Of a DNA stretch of 51,695 bases, positions 19,159 through 28,108 are shown piece after piece. Origin of the DNA: Acidobacteriota bacterium (lineage in GTDB: Bacteria; Acidobacteriota; Aminicenantia; JBFLYD01). Every line of letters begins with the position of its first letter. Position 1 is the stretch's first letter. The DNA lies in assembly GCA_040756905.1 (NCBI GenBank), contig JBFLYD010000015.1, positions 1 to 51,695 of the forward strand. The letters are read 5' to 3'. A model generated the notes under the pieces. That model had not been told where the DNA came from. It made no database searches and saw only the letters and a program-made list of their open reading frames with translations. The position numbers and the translations under genes are program-made.

Positions 19159-21261
19159 ATGAGATATTTTAAAAAAGATTTTCTAAGAGATTTTTCAGGA
19201 GCATTTGGTGATACAGGTACATTCATCCCTTTAGCTCTGGGAATGATCATTATATGTGGTCTTTCACCCACCTCAGTTTTTTTGCCTGCTGGTGTTTTAT
19301 ATGTAATTGCAGGGTTGTATTATAAAATACCGATGCCGGTTCAGCCCCTGAAAGCTGTTGCAGCCATATCCATTGTTAATGGAATTAAGCCTGAAATAAT
19401 TTCAACGAGTGCCTATATAATGGCGGCATTGATGGCAATATTTCTTATTTTTGATTTTTCAAAATATTTAGAAAAAATTTTTTCGAAGCCCTTGGTAAGA
19501 GGAATTCAGTTCGGGCTTGGCATATTACTTATAAAAAGTGGCATTGAGTTAGTCTTCAAAAAGGAAATTATCACAGGAGTTTTACTTCCTGATGTTAAAT
19601 TCAGTGGTTTCTCCCTTGGCCCTAATCCTTTATCATTCTTTTTTCCAGCATTTGATAATTTATTAACCGCTTTTGTTATCTTAATTATACCTCAAATTCC
19701 TCTTACTCTTGGGAATTCAATAGTTGCAACTTCTGACCTTGCAAAAGACTATTTTGGAGATAGAGCTAAAAAAGTTAACCACAATAGCCTCGCAAAAACT
19801 ATTGGTTTTGGAAATTTTTTTGCAGGGATGCTTTCAGGAATGCCGTTATGCCATGGATGCGGAGGACTTACCGCCCATTATAGGTTTGGTGCAAGAACAG
19901 GAAGGGCAAATTTAATAATCGGTTTTACTTTTATAATTGTTGCCCTTTTTTTTGCGAGAATGAGTTCTTATTTCTTAAGAGGAATTCCTCTTTATGTTTT
20001 TGGCATAGCCCTTGTTTTTATTGGAATCTTTCATTCGCTTTTAGCCCGAGATTTGAATAAAGGGAAAGATATTTTTATTGTGATGATAATGGGTCTTATT
20101 ACACTTTTTTATAAAAATTTTACTCTGGCGTTGTTTTCAGGATTAGCTCTTAGAGAAGCTTTGAATTACAAAGTGTATTGGGAGAAGTTAAATAATTTTA
20201 AAGTTTCAATTTTTAATAGAAAGAATAAGTCAGAAGCTTTTAAGTATAATGGGTCTCACAAAGAAGAAAGAGTTGAAACAACGCGACATCTTTTTGACAG
20301 ATATAACAGGGCTATTACATATTTAAGGATTTCTCTTACAGAGAACTGTAATCTGAAGTGCCTTTATTGTATGCCAAAACAGGATTCAGTAAAAGCATTA
20401 AAAAAAGATTTTCTTACAAATTCTGAAATTTATAGAATGGCAAAGATTGCAGTTTCACTTGGAATAGAGAAGATAAGATTAACAGGAGGAGAGCCTCTTT
20501 TAAGAGAAGGAATAATAGAATTGATTGAAAAGATTTCTTCTATAGATAACCTGAAAGACCTTTCTCTTTCGACAAACGGAACTCTGCTGGAGAAATACGC
20601 TGATTCCTTGAGAAAAGCTGGATTAAAAAGGATAAATATAAGTCTTGACACCCTTGATGAGAAAAAATTTGAAATTATAACCAGGGGAAAAAAATTAGGT
20701 TCAGTCCTTAATGGAATAAGAAAAGCAAAACTTGCAGGGCTCAAGCCAATTAAGATAAATGTTGTTGTTCTTAAAGGAATAAATGACGATGAACTGGAGA
20801 ATTTTATAAAATTTGGTAAAGAGTATGATCTGATTGTAAGGTTCATCGAATATATGCCGATTGTTTTGAATGAAAAATGGAAGAAATATTTTATCTCGAG
20901 AGAAGAGATTATTCAAAGAATATCTTCCTTTTTAGATTTTAGAGCATATCCGTATGAAAATTCAGGTGATCCCTCAAGATATTTTTATCTTGAAAGTGGA
21001 GGAGAAGCTGGAATCATAAGCCCTGTAAGCCATGGGTTCTGCCATAATTGTAATAGATTGAGGCTTACTGCTGATGGTTTTCTTAGAAGCTGCCTTACCC
21101 ATGATATTGAAATTGATGTAAAAACACCCTTGAGAGAAAATGCTGGCGATGAGACAATTTCAGAGTTATTCAAAAAAGCTGTTTTACTTAAACCAGAAAA
21201 AGGAATTTATAACCTGAGGGAAGAGACCATAAGGAGAAACATGTCCCAGATTGGAGGTTGA
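19159..21261 (+). CDS. moaA: MOT1-type molybdate transporter fused to MoaA
   Basis: 700 aa in one uninterrupted frame. Residues 1 to about 345 form a multispanning SulP-related MOT1-like transporter (FSGAFGDTGTFIPLALGM at the start, MPVQPLKA near residue 55, a MPLCHGCGG loop). Residues about 370-700 are a full radical-SAM GTP 3',8-cyclase: the Cys397-x3-Cys401-x2-Cys404 cluster motif, TGGEPL, the second cluster CHNCNRLR with a further Cys in RSCL, and the C-terminal Gly-Gly required in MoaA. The linker contains no Met, so no internal ATG start separates the two halves. The protein would couple molybdate import to the first step of pterin synthesis at the membrane. mobA follows after 4 bases. 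Confidence 0.92.
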   Translation: MRYFKKDFLRDFSGAFGDTGTFIPLALGMIIICGLSPTSVFLPAGVLYVIAGLYYKIPMPVQPLKAVAAISIVNGIKPEIISTSAYIMAALMAIFLIFDFSKYLEKIFSKPLVRGIQFGLGILLIKSGIELVFKKEIITGVLLPDVKFSGFSLGPNPLSFFFPAFDNLLTAFVILIIPQIPLTLGNSIVATSDLAKDYFGDRAKKVNHNSLAKTIGFGNFFAGMLSGMPLCHGCGGLTAHYRFGARTGRANLIIGFTFIIVALFFARMSSYFLRGIPLYVFGIALVFIGIFHSLLARDLNKGKDIFIVMIMGLITLFYKNFTLALFSGLALREALNYKVYWEKLNNFKVSIFNRKNKSEAFKYNGSHKEERVETTRHLFDRYNRAITYLRISLTENCNLKCLYCMPKQDSVKALKKDFLTNSEIYRMAKIAVSLGIEKIRLTGGEPLLREGIIELIEKISSIDNLKDLSLSTNGTLLEKYADSLRKAGLKRINISLDTLDEKKFEIITRGKKLGSVLNGIRKAKLAGLKPIKINVVVLKGINDDELENFIKFGKEYDLIVRFIEYMPIVLNEKWKKYFISREEIIQRISSFLDFRAYPYENSGDPSRYFYLESGGEAGIISPVSHGFCHNCNRLRLTADGFLRSCLTHDIEIDVKTPLRENAGDETISELFKKAVLLKPEKGIYNLREETIRRNMSQIGG

Positions 21262-21265
21262 TTGA

Positions 21266-21898
21266 TTGACCGGGATAATTTTGGCAGGAGGAGAAGGGAA
21301 GAGGTTTAGAAAGGATAAAGCTGAAATTAAGCTGAATGGAGAATTATTAATAGAAAGGATTGTATCAAAATTAAGAAAATCCTTTAAAGAGGTTTTAATA
21401 ATAACATCCGAGAAGAAACTAAAAGGTTATGAAAGAAATTTTTCAGGATCGGATGTAAAGATTTATCCTGATATATATTCTGAGAAAGGCGCGATTGGAG
21501 GAATTTACAGTGGATTAAATTTTTCATCCAGCTATCATTCTTTCTTTGCTGGATGCGACATGCCTTTTTTGAATTTATCTCTTATTGAGTATTTTAAAAA
21601 TATATCTGAAGGAAATGATGTAGTTGTTGCAAAATTTAAATCAGGATTTGAGCCCCTTCACGCTGTTTATTCCAAAAGGTGCATAAATTATATCGAAGAC
21701 CTAATTAAAAAAGATAATTTAAGAATTTTTGATTTTTTTAATGAGGTGAAACTGAGAATCGTTAAGGAGGATGAAATTAGAAGATATGACCCTGAAAAAT
21801 TAAGTTTTTTTAATATTAATACTGAAGAAGATCTGAACAAAGCAATTAAGATTCAAAAACTCTTGAATAAAAAGAAGAGCAAGAGGTGTAAGGCATGA
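21266..21898 (+). CDS. mobA: Molybdenum cofactor guanylyltransferase MobA
   Basis: 210 aa nucleotidyltransferase that attaches GMP to molybdopterin to make MGD. The N-terminal motif is LAGGEGKRFRKDKAEI and the later GCDMPF segment is typical of MobA. The start codon is TTG at 21266, with GGAGG at 21252-21257 overlapping the end of the preceding gene. It lies 4 bases after moaA and 1 base before mobB. MGD would serve the DMSO-reductase-family subunit at 35150-37615 if that protein carries cofactor. Confidence 0.93.
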   Translation: MTGIILAGGEGKRFRKDKAEIKLNGELLIERIVSKLRKSFKEVLIITSEKKLKGYERNFSGSDVKIYPDIYSEKGAIGGIYSGLNFSSSYHSFFAGCDMPFLNLSLIEYFKNISEGNDVVVAKFKSGFEPLHAVYSKRCINYIEDLIKKDNLRIFDFFNEVKLRIVKEDEIRRYDPEKLSFFNINTEEDLNKAIKIQKLLNKKKSKRCKA

Positions 21899-21899
21899 A

Positions 21900-22400
21900 A
21901 TGCGAAGCTCGATGATACCTATCATCTGCATCGTTGGGAAATCTGATTCAGGTAAAACAACTCTTATTGAGAAATTAATCCCTGAGCTAAAAAAGAGAGG
22001 ATTCAAAATAGGAACAATTAAACATGATATCCATGGATTTGATGTGGACAGGGAGGGGAAGGATTCATACAGACATAAAAAAGCAGGGGCTTCTTTTGTT
22101 TTGATTACTTCTCCGAAGAAGATTGCTTTAATAAAAGATATAGAGAAAGAATACAATCTTGATGAGCTAAGAAAAAAGTTCATCGAAGGGGTTGATTTAG
22201 TACTTGCTGAAGGATTTAAAAGGAGCTCCTGCCCTAAAATTGAGGTATTCAGAAAAGATTTGCATGGAGAACTTTTGTGCACTGAGAAGGATAATCTCAT
22301 TGCCATTGTCTCAGATAAAAAATTTGATTTAAATGTTCCTGTATTCAATTTAAATGAATTATCTGAATTAGCTGATTTTATCGTAAAAAAATTTTTATGA
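21900..22400 (+). CDS. mobB: Molybdopterin-guanine dinucleotide adapter MobB
   Basis: 166 aa P-loop protein. The Walker A GKSDSGKTT sits near the N terminus, followed by KIGTIKHDIHGFDVDREGKDSYRHKKAGA, the standard MobB pattern. MobB assists MobA in MGD handling. The first ATG is 1 base after the mobA stop; Met5 (21912) is a possible alternative start. It is the last gene of this short operon, followed by about 100 bases with no gene and a convergent porin gene. Confidence 0.93.
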   Translation: MRSSMIPIICIVGKSDSGKTTLIEKLIPELKKRGFKIGTIKHDIHGFDVDREGKDSYRHKKAGASFVLITSPKKIALIKDIEKEYNLDELRKKFIEGVDLVLAEGFKRSSCPKIEVFRKDLHGELLCTEKDNLIAIVSDKKFDLNVPVFNLNELSELADFIVKKFL

Positions 22401-22506
22401 ATGATTATTTTCATTATAGGGTAGATATAGCTTTTAAAAATTAAAAAAGAAAATACAATATAGAATTAAATTTGATTAAATTATCGAAAATAAACCCAGA
22501 AAAACA

Positions 22507-23649
22507 TTAAAAGTAAAATTGTAGTTGAGTTCTTAAGCGGGTTTCTTTTTCCTTTCTATTTCCAATTTCTTTAATTAAATAAGAATAATCCCCCTGTATC
22601 TTTAATTTATGTCTCTGAATAAAATAGTTTAAGCCAGCTGTGATTTCTTTCTGAATGTCATTTTCTTTTGAAATATTTGGATCTAAGGAAGAATACCTTA
22701 AAGCTATTTCCCATCTCTTTGATTCAAAAAGATAACCTCCCTGAATTCTGAAGCCATATGATTCTAATTTTTTAGCACTAAGTTCCTCAGGTGTGATATT
22801 TCTATAATGATAATCTCCCTCTAAAGAAAACCCTTTATATTTAAATGCAAAATCTAATACAAATTGTGAAACATCACTTGTTCCAGTTGATACAGTTTTT
22901 ACCGCATTTGAGAGGGTTTTTCTATCTTCGGAGTTTTCTTTTAAAGGCTCATATCCAGGAAAATATGCAAAAGCAGCTCCTAAGGCAAAAATAGGATTTT
23001 CTGGATATTCGAGAGAAGATTGAGAGTATTTTAATTCTCCAGCGGGTGTCCACATGACTCTTCCTGCATATAAAAGATCTTTATCAAGATTTTTATAATA
23101 CTTTCCAGATCCGTTAAATATTCCTATAAAATAATTAAATCTACTGTTAAAATTTCCTACTAAACTCATTCCTATGTCACGACCTACTTCAAATTCATTG
23201 TTGATAATAGAACGATCAACCAATTGGAGGTCAGCGGAAGAAGTAAGGAATTCTCTGTTAAAGGGGACTTTATATTGCCCAATTTTTGGAGAGATTTTTT
23301 TGTTTTTTTCAAAATCAAGGTAGAAGTCCCTTAAAGAAATTTTATCTCCTTCCATTGTTAGTTGAGTGTAATATTTTAGCCAGGGATAGAAACCATTTCC
23401 TTTAAAATATAATCTCGCCCTCCTTATGCTGAATCCTTTTTCAGAAGGGATTTTGTTTTCAAAAGAAGAATAATAACCTAAAAATTGAATTCTTGCGTTA
23501 ATTTTTAGTTCATATTTTCCATCCTTTGTTTTTACAAAAATCCCTTCTTTATATCCACTTTCAACCTCTGAAGCTCCTATAAATAAAGAAAAAATAAAAA
23601 TAGCTAACAATCCCACAATTAAGTTAACTTTTGATCTGATTGGATTCAT
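22507..23649 (-). CDS. OprP/OprO-like outer-membrane porin
   Basis: 380 aa with a signal peptide (NLIVGLLAIFIFSLFIGASE) and alternating beta-strand pattern through to an aromatic C-terminal strand ending QLQFYF. The FSIRRARLYFKG and KIGQYKVPFNREFLTSS segments match the phosphate-selective porin O/P family. Substrate cannot be inferred; many family members are not phosphate-specific. The start at 23649 is chosen because AGGAGAAAATTT precedes it; an in-frame extension upstream would hide the signal peptide. It is transcribed divergently from the xdhC-like gene. Confidence 0.85.
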   Translation of the reverse strand: MNPIRSKVNLIVGLLAIFIFSLFIGASEVESGYKEGIFVKTKDGKYELKINARIQFLGYYSSFENKIPSEKGFSIRRARLYFKGNGFYPWLKYYTQLTMEGDKISLRDFYLDFEKNKKISPKIGQYKVPFNREFLTSSADLQLVDRSIINNEFEVGRDIGMSLVGNFNSRFNYFIGIFNGSGKYYKNLDKDLLYAGRVMWTPAGELKYSQSSLEYPENPIFALGAAFAYFPGYEPLKENSEDRKTLSNAVKTVSTGTSDVSQFVLDFAFKYKGFSLEGDYHYRNITPEELSAKKLESYGFRIQGGYLFESKRWEIALRYSSLDPNISKENDIQKEITAGLNYFIQRHKLKIQGDYSYLIKEIGNRKEKETRLRTQLQFYF

Positions 23650-23728
23650 AAATTTTCTCCTTTTTAATTTTTTTTCTAATGCTGTTACAAATATTTGCCT
23701 CAAAAGTCCGATTTTAATTTTCATGGTA

Positions 23729-23766
23729 TATACAAAATTGTATAGCTTTAATCTCAGGAATATCAA
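23729..23766 (-). promoter_or_regulatory. Porin promoter overlapped by a palindromic operator
   Basis: On the minus strand, TTGATA (23761-23766) and TATACA (23739-23744) are separated by 16 bases. A perfect 7-2-7 palindrome TATACAAAATTGTATA occupies 23729-23744 and covers the -10 box, a classic position for a repressor site. It sits 80-118 bases upstream of the porin ATG. Confidence 0.5.
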
Positions 23767-23917
23767 GTTTTAGCTGCACTAAAATATAAAAAATTCACCT
23801 CGAATAAATCTTGTCAATAAGATTTTTTGAGGCTTTCCTAAATTGTTAACCGCCACAAAATTTTAATTGCTTTCTATTATACTTAAAATTTGACTTTTTA
23901 TTTTTAGATAATATTAA

Positions 23918-25003
23918 ATGATGAAAATGGATATTCTAAAAGAGCTGAAAGAAATTATTGAAAAAGATAAAGAGGTTGTAATCGCCACAGTTATAGATGC
24001 TAAAGGCTCCACTCCGAGAAGAATTGGAGCAAAGATGATAATAAAGAGAGATGGCACTATTGTCAGTTCTGTTGGAGGAGGGCTTGCTGAAGCCGAGGTC
24101 ATAAAAGCAGCAGAGGAAATTTTTGAAGGCGGAAATAATAGAGTTTTAGAACTCAAATTTTATGAAGGAAAGGAAGCAAAAGGAGTTGGAATTTGTGGCG
24201 GAAAAATGCAAGTGTTTTTAGAAAAAATTGATAGTCTTGAGTGGATAAATTTATTGATGGAGAATAGAGAAGAAGAATTAATCTCAGGCACTGTCATTAC
24301 CTGTGAAAACGTAGAAAATCTTTTTCCAGGAGAAAGAGTTCTGATAAAAAAGAATGGGAGTTTTGTAAAAGATAGCGGAAATAATTTTATAAATAATTTA
24401 ATCCAGAAAGAAATGTTAGAATCGAGTATTAAATCTTTCCCATACCTTTCAACTCTGAACTTTGAAGATAAAAGGGTGACAATATTTTTTGAAAGTTTTT
24501 TCGAAAAACCAGAAATTTTAATCATGGGAGCTGGACATGTGGGAATGGAATTGTATAAAATTGCAAAGAATTTTAATTTTAAAATTGTTATTCTGGACGA
24601 CAGAAAAGATTTTGCAAACAGAGAAAGATTCCCTGAGGCTGATGAAATAATCTGCGATAGCTGGGATGGAATGTTAAAGAATTTGAAAATTAATTCAAAT
24701 TCCTTCTGCGTTCTTGTAAATAGAGAACACAGTTTGGATCAGAAAATTCTTAAAAATATAGTTGAAAAAGAGGCTGCGTATATAGGGATGATTGGAAGTA
24801 GAAGAAAGATAAATACAATATTTGAGACTCTAAAGAAAGAAGGGATCTCAGAAATATATTTAAAAAAAGTTCGTTCTCCGATCGGAATCGATATTGGTGC
24901 AGAATCTCCTGAAGAGATTGCCTTGAGCATAATGGCAGAAATAATAAAAATTAAAAATAAAAGGGATAAAGAAATCACCTTTTTAAAGAGAAACTATATA
25001 TAA
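23918..25003 (+). CDS. xdhC: XdhC/CoxI-family molybdoenzyme maturation factor
   Basis: 361 aa. The N-terminal XdhC domain (ATVIDAKGSTPRRIGAKMII, then VGGGLAEAEVI) is followed by a C-terminal Rossmann domain (LIMGAGHVGMELYKIA, then IVILDDRK). Members bind MCD/MPT cofactor, promote its sulfuration and insert it into xanthine oxidase-family enzymes. It is upstream of, and co-directional with, the three enzyme subunits. A palindromic repeat lies between it and the first subunit. Confidence 0.92.
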   Translation: MMKMDILKELKEIIEKDKEVVIATVIDAKGSTPRRIGAKMIIKRDGTIVSSVGGGLAEAEVIKAAEEIFEGGNNRVLELKFYEGKEAKGVGICGGKMQVFLEKIDSLEWINLLMENREEELISGTVITCENVENLFPGERVLIKKNGSFVKDSGNNFINNLIQKEMLESSIKSFPYLSTLNFEDKRVTIFFESFFEKPEILIMGAGHVGMELYKIAKNFNFKIVILDDRKDFANRERFPEADEIICDSWDGMLKNLKINSNSFCVLVNREHSLDQKILKNIVEKEAAYIGMIGSRRKINTIFETLKKEGISEIYLKKVRSPIGIDIGAESPEEIALSIMAEIIKIKNKRDKEITFLKRNYI

Positions 25004-25019
25004 GCAAAAAAGATTTTTA

Positions 25020-25112
25020 CATTGTAATTGCGGGTCCAAAGGGCGTGACAATCTAATTCTTTTGAGATTGCTTCAGCTGACTTTGTCAGCCTTGTAATGA
25101 CATGCTTTCTTT
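25020..25112. repeat. Palindromic intergenic repeat
   Basis: Between the xdhC-like gene and the Fe-S subunit lies a structured block: CAATCT / AGATTG arms (25049-25054, 25065-25070) and a perfect GCTGAC-TTT-GTCAGC hairpin (25076-25090). Its ends (ATTGCGGG on the left, AATGACA on the right) resemble a widespread bacterial interspersed repeat of the form ATTGCGAG...GATTGC...GCAATGACA. It is intergenic and noncoding. Confidence 0.5.
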
Positions 25113-25145
25113 AATGTGTTTATATTAAGTTTATAGGAGATAAAA

Positions 25146-25757
25146 ATGGACAAGGAAAAAATTAAGAAAACAAAGGGAATTTCAAGAAGAAATTTTTTGA
25201 AAGGTCTTGGAGCTGGAATTGCTACAGGAATTGTTTATCCAAAAGGTGCTGAAAGCCAGGTTATATATGAATCCTTAGGTGAAACTCAAAAAAGAGCAAA
25301 AATAAATATATGGGTTAATGGAATTTTGTATGATATGGAGGTTGAAAATAGAGCAACTTTGCTCGAATTATTGAGAGATTATTTAGAATTGGCCGGAACA
25401 AAAATGGGCTGCAACTCCTCAGAATGTGGAGCATGTACTGTTCTTATAGATGGAAAAGCCTTTTATTCCTGTAGCATTTTAGCTGTTGATTGTGATGGTA
25501 AAAAAATTGAGACAATTGAGGGTCTTTCAAAAAATGGCGAGCTCCATCCAGTTCAAAAAGCATTTATTGAACATAATGCTTTTCAATGTGGATTCTGTAC
25601 TCCAGGGGAGATAATGTCCTTAAAGGGATTGTATGATGTTAACCCAGCACCTTCTAAGGAAGATATAATAATTGCACTGTCCGGAAACTTGTGCAGATGT
25701 GGAGTTTATAAAGATATTATGGAAGCTGCAATTTCTCTAAGCAGAAGTGGAAAATAA
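25146..25757 (+). CDS. paoA: Tat-exported 2Fe-2S subunit, PaoA-like
   Basis: 203 aa. The N terminus has a twin-arginine signal (SRRNFLKGLGAG). Two [2Fe-2S] sites are complete: Cys-x4-Cys-x2-Cys with a distal Cys (GCNSSECGACTVLIDGKAFYSC), and CGFCTPGE with GNLCRCGVY. This is the small electron-transfer subunit of a xanthine oxidase-family enzyme. The exported small subunit and the 4Fe-4S loop in the FAD subunit both match periplasmic PaoABC aldehyde oxidoreductase. AGGAGA precedes the ATG. Confidence 0.93.
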   Translation: MDKEKIKKTKGISRRNFLKGLGAGIATGIVYPKGAESQVIYESLGETQKRAKINIWVNGILYDMEVENRATLLELLRDYLELAGTKMGCNSSECGACTVLIDGKAFYSCSILAVDCDGKKIETIEGLSKNGELHPVQKAFIEHNAFQCGFCTPGEIMSLKGLYDVNPAPSKEDIIIALSGNLCRCGVYKDIMEAAISLSRSGK

Positions 25758-25768
25758 GGAGGCGAGAA

Positions 25769-28108
25769 ATGGAGAAGCAAAAGAAATATGAATATGTTGT
25801 TACAGAAGTAGAAATTGAAGGAAGAGTAATAAAAACGATAGCAGCAAAAGTTCCAGAGCTTCCTGTGTGGGGAAAAACAGAAGTTGTTGGAAAAGAAATT
25901 CACAGGGTGGATGGAAATGAGATTGTAACAGGAAAGGCAAAATACACATTTGATGTTTCTCTTCCTTCTATGTTGTATGGAGCTATTCTGAGGTCCCCTT
26001 ATCCCCATGCAAAAATTAACAATATTAACATTGATAAAGCATTGAAGATTCCAGGAGTAAAAGCAGTGATAACTGCAAATGATACTGGAGAAATGAAGCT
26101 GGCAGGAGGATTACCAATCTTTGTAAAGGAAGAAACTAAATATTCAGGGGAAGAGATTGCAGCTGTTGCTGCAATTACAAGGAATATAGCAGAAGAAGCT
26201 GTTAGAGCAATTGAGGTTGATTTTACACCTCTTCCGTTTGTGATTGACCCTGAGGAAGCAATGAAGCCAGGAGCTCTTGAGGTGGTTCCAGGAGGGAACA
26301 TTGGAAATCAGTTCAGGAGGGGAAGGGTAGAATCCCTGGAGCCATCGGTTTACCAGAGGGGAGACGTTGAAAAGGGTTTCAGTGAGGCAGATTTTATAAT
26401 AGAAGAGAATTTTTCTACTGAAGTTTCCCAGCATGCCACGATGGAACTGCATGGAACTGTAGCATACTGGAAAGGAGATAAACTAACAGTGTGGGAATCA
26501 ACCCAGGGAGTTTTTGGAGTGCAGGAAGCTATTGCTAACACTTTAAATCATCCATTTGACAAGATAAGGGTGATTGGAACATACATGGGAGGAGGATTTG
26601 GCTCAAAGAATTCAGCTGGAAAATATACAATAATTGCTGCTTTGTTATCTAAGAAAACAGGGAAACCTGTAAAAGTCATTCTATCAAGGAAGGAAGACTT
26701 TGAAGCTCCTAACTACAGGCCTCCATCAAAGCAGTATTTAAAGATTGGTGTAAAAAAAGATGGAACCATAACTTCCCTCTCCATGAGATCGATAAATCAA
26801 ATAGGAGCCTATCCTGTAGGAATCGGACTCGGAAGCTGCGAAGGCCCTGTTCAGACTCTTTATAATATTCCAAATTTAAAAACAGAAAGTTATGCTGTGT
26901 TTACTCATACTCCAACGCCTCTTCCCATGAGAGCTCCGGGTTATGTTCAGGGAACCTGGGCTCTTGAGCAGATAATGGATATTGCTGCAGAAAAAATAGG
27001 AATGGATCCTGTTGAATTCAGATTGAAAAATATTCCTGAGGTCGACCCGCAGTCCGGAAAACCTTATGCAAGTCACGGACTGAAAGAATGTCTCATATTA
27101 GGACGGGAAAAATTTGAATGGGAAAAGAAGAAAAAAATTAAAAAAGAAATTGGTGATAAAAATTATGGAATTGGCCTTGCATGTCAGATATGGTTTGGAG
27201 GAGGTGGACCACCTGCGAATGCAATAATTAAAGTAAATCAGGATGGAAGTATTAATCTTATTACCGGCGCAGCAGACCTCGGAACAGGAACGAGAACAGT
27301 TCTTTCTCAGATTGTAGCTGAAGAATTAAAAATTCCAGTAAAATCTATTACAGTAACAAATGCAGATACAGAGACAACTCCTTACACATTACCGAGTTAT
27401 GGAAGCATAACAGTTGCCTCAAGCGGTCCTGCTGTTAGACAGGCTGCTTACGATGTTAAACTTCAGATTCTATCGATGGCATCTATATATCTGGAAGAAG
27501 ATATGGAAAAACTTGATATAAAAGATGGAATAGTTTTTGTTAAAGATAAACCTGAAAAAAATATCACCTTTGCTTTAATTGCGAGAAGAAGCCCAGGCAG
27601 AATGCTAATTGGAAAAGGAGAAAGAGGGCCTAATCCTGATAAGTCGTTAAAAAGCGTTGGGGCTCATTTTGCTGAAGTTGAAATAGACAGAAAAACAGGT
27701 GAAGTAAAAATATTAAAATATTTAGCTGCCCATGATTCAGGAAGAGTAATAAATCCAAAAACATGGAAGAGTCAGATTTACGGTGGAATTGCGATGGGCA
27801 TAGGATATGGTCTTTTAGAAAACAGGATAATGGATAGGAGAACTGGAAAGCATTTAAACCCAAATTTCGGAGATTACAAAATTCCTACTTTTTTAGATTA
27901 TCCAATAGATGTTGAGATAATAGATTCCAATGTTTTTTATCCAGCTAATGAAATTAATGCAAAAGGTATAGGCGAACCTCCAACAATCCCCGTGGCTCCA
28001 GCAATTGCAAACGCAATCTATAATGCTACAGGTATTAGATTTACTTCAGCGCCTGTCACAAAAGAAAGGATAATTAAAGGAATGAAGAAACAAGGAGAAA
28101 AATTATGA
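25769..28108 (+). CDS. paoC: Molybdopterin-binding catalytic subunit, PaoC-like
   Basis: 779 aa large subunit of the xanthine oxidase family. Family landmarks are the GKAKYTFDV entry, the GGGFGSKN motif around residue 275, the RAPGYVQGTWALEQ segment, the GAADLGTGTRTVLSQIVAEEL cofactor loop, and the C-terminal GIGEPPTIPVAPAIANAI carrying the catalytic Glu position. It binds MCD and would oxidise aldehydes or N-heterocycles; substrate is not predictable. AAGGAGG precedes the ATG. The stop overlaps the FAD subunit start by 4 bases. Confidence 0.93.
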   Translation: MEKQKKYEYVVTEVEIEGRVIKTIAAKVPELPVWGKTEVVGKEIHRVDGNEIVTGKAKYTFDVSLPSMLYGAILRSPYPHAKINNINIDKALKIPGVKAVITANDTGEMKLAGGLPIFVKEETKYSGEEIAAVAAITRNIAEEAVRAIEVDFTPLPFVIDPEEAMKPGALEVVPGGNIGNQFRRGRVESLEPSVYQRGDVEKGFSEADFIIEENFSTEVSQHATMELHGTVAYWKGDKLTVWESTQGVFGVQEAIANTLNHPFDKIRVIGTYMGGGFGSKNSAGKYTIIAALLSKKTGKPVKVILSRKEDFEAPNYRPPSKQYLKIGVKKDGTITSLSMRSINQIGAYPVGIGLGSCEGPVQTLYNIPNLKTESYAVFTHTPTPLPMRAPGYVQGTWALEQIMDIAAEKIGMDPVEFRLKNIPEVDPQSGKPYASHGLKECLILGREKFEWEKKKKIKKEIGDKNYGIGLACQIWFGGGGPPANAIIKVNQDGSINLITGAADLGTGTRTVLSQIVAEELKIPVKSITVTNADTETTPYTLPSYGSITVASSGPAVRQAAYDVKLQILSMASIYLEEDMEKLDIKDGIVFVKDKPEKNITFALIARRSPGRMLIGKGERGPNPDKSLKSVGAHFAEVEIDRKTGEVKILKYLAAHDSGRVINPKTWKSQIYGGIAMGIGYGLLENRIMDRRTGKHLNPNFGDYKIPTFLDYPIDVEIIDSNVFYPANEINAKGIGEPPTIPVAPAIANAIYNATGIRFTSAPVTKERIIKGMKKQGEKL

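Noticed and set aside
21800-22414. 204-codon minus-strand frame over mobA/mobB
   Set aside because: Shadow frame; both plus-strand genes have strong family motifs.
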